From assembly GCA_028710385.1 (NCBI GenBank), contig JAQTUC010000101.1:1-5369 (forward strand): 5,369 nucleotides of DNA, read 5' to 3'. A program made the position numbers and the translations under genes. Below are positions 4,953 through 5,369 of the stretch, one piece after another; the stretch's first letter is position 1, and each line of letters begins with the position of its first letter. Below the pieces are notes generated by a model. The model had not been told where the DNA came from and ran no database searches. It was given only the letters and a program-made list of their open reading frames with translations. The DNA comes from Candidatus Omnitrophota bacterium. GTDB lineage: Bacteria > Omnitrophota > Gorgyraeia > Duberdicusellales > 4484-171.

Positions 4953-5369
4953 TTATTTATTTTTCCATTTCTTAAATATAATTGAAGAATGTATTCCTGA
5001 AAATCCGCTGCTTGTTTTTAAAATATAGTTAGGCATATATTCTCTTTTTACGTTTGGAATATAATCCAAATCGCATTTAGGGTCCGGCTCTTCCTGATTT
5101 ATTGTCGGAGGAAGAACGCCTTTTTCAAAAATCATCGCGCATAAAACGCTCTCAATCGCGTTTGCCGCTGCCAGAGGATGCCCAATCATTGACTTAATAG
5201 AACTTATGGGAAGCTTATAAGCGTAGTCGCCAAATACCGCCTTATAAGCGCTTGTCTCAAATACGTCGTTTTGCCTGGTAGATGAGCCGTGCGTGTTAAT
5301 GTAGTCTATGTCTTCATTTTTTATGCCTGCGTCTTTTATAGCGTCTTTTATGCAGCGCTCCATTGCTTC
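4953..5369 (-). CDS. Ketosynthase KS-alpha (FabF-like), C-terminal 138 residues
   Basis: The frame enters from the right edge (first visible residues EAMERC) and stops with TAA at 4955-4953, so only the last third of a roughly 410-residue condensing enzyme is seen. Both catalytic histidines of the FabF family are present, in INTHGSST and IKSMIGHPLAAA, along with the lysine of the KSxxGH motif and the PTINxxxPDPKCDLDY segment. This part is therefore catalytically competent, in contrast to its neighbour; the active-site cysteine lies outside the window. The C-terminal loop reads SSGFSGIH where FabF has SFGFGGTN, so the gating phenylalanine is kept but the first phenylalanine is serine. It precedes the triad-less paralogue, the classic KS-alpha/KS-beta order, but is separated from it by a 160-base hairpin spacer. 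The role as the active half of a heterodimer is inferred from order and motifs. Confidence 0.9.
   Translation of the reverse strand, partial: EAMERCIKDAIKDAGIKNEDIDYINTHGSSTRQNDVFETSAYKAVFGDYAYKLPISSIKSMIGHPLAAANAIESVLCAMIFEKGVLPPTINQEEPDPKCDLDYIPNVKREYMPNYILKTSSGFSGIHSSIIFKKWKNK

Noticed and set aside
4774..5028. A plus-strand open frame of 84 codons across the KS spacer.
   Set aside because: It consists of the low-complexity repeat plus the antisense of the KS-alpha end, has no ribosome site, and shows no recognisable protein features.

Overview
The window looks like part of a type II (aromatic) polyketide synthase operon in a non-actinobacterial, probably Gram-negative, uncultured-type bacterium. 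All seven recognisable genes lie on the minus strand and read from right to left. Base composition is moderately AT-rich, two genes have canonical AAGGAGG ribosome-binding sites, and two proteins carry Sec signal peptides. This does not resemble the GC-rich actinomycetes where most such clusters are known. I cannot name the phylum; a candidate lineage of the Omnitrophota or Elusimicrobiota kind is only a guess.

Layout in transcription order: (i) 5369-4953, C-terminal third of a ketosynthase with both catalytic histidines (KS-alpha, 5' end outside the window); (ii) 4952-4793, a spacer filled by a nested hairpin; (iii) 4792-3560, a full-length ketosynthase homologue whose Cys-His-His triad has become Lys-Asp-Asn (KS-beta / chain-length-factor type); (iv) 3560-2550, a secreted esterase of the CE1/LpqC/PHB-depolymerase type, overlapping the previous gene by one base; (v) 2534-2301, an acyl carrier protein; (vi) a hairpin spacer; (vii) 2221-1421, a metal-dependent cyclase/hydrolase (PF04199, KynB-like fold); (viii) a hairpin spacer; (ix) 1315-878, an SRPBCC aromatase/cyclase resembling the TcmN/WhiE type; (x) 881-1, a signal-peptide protein with a degenerate gluzincin-peptidase fold, overlapping the previous gene by four bases and running off the left edge.

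Working model (inference): KS-alpha and KS-beta form a heterodimer that builds a poly-beta-ketone on the ACP. The SRPBCC protein and the PF04199 protein fold and cyclise it. The exported esterase and exported pseudo-peptidase act on or around the product outside the cytoplasm. No ketoreductase, malonyl transferase, phosphopantetheinyl transferase or transporter is visible; they would have to lie outside the window.

The most unusual non-coding signal is in the three long spacers. Each is an inverted repeat whose arms are runs of degenerate 7-base units. The unit sequence differs in each spacer (about GTTTACA, GTNNCAC and AATCACA), but the architecture and the position, starting at the upstream stop codon, are shared.
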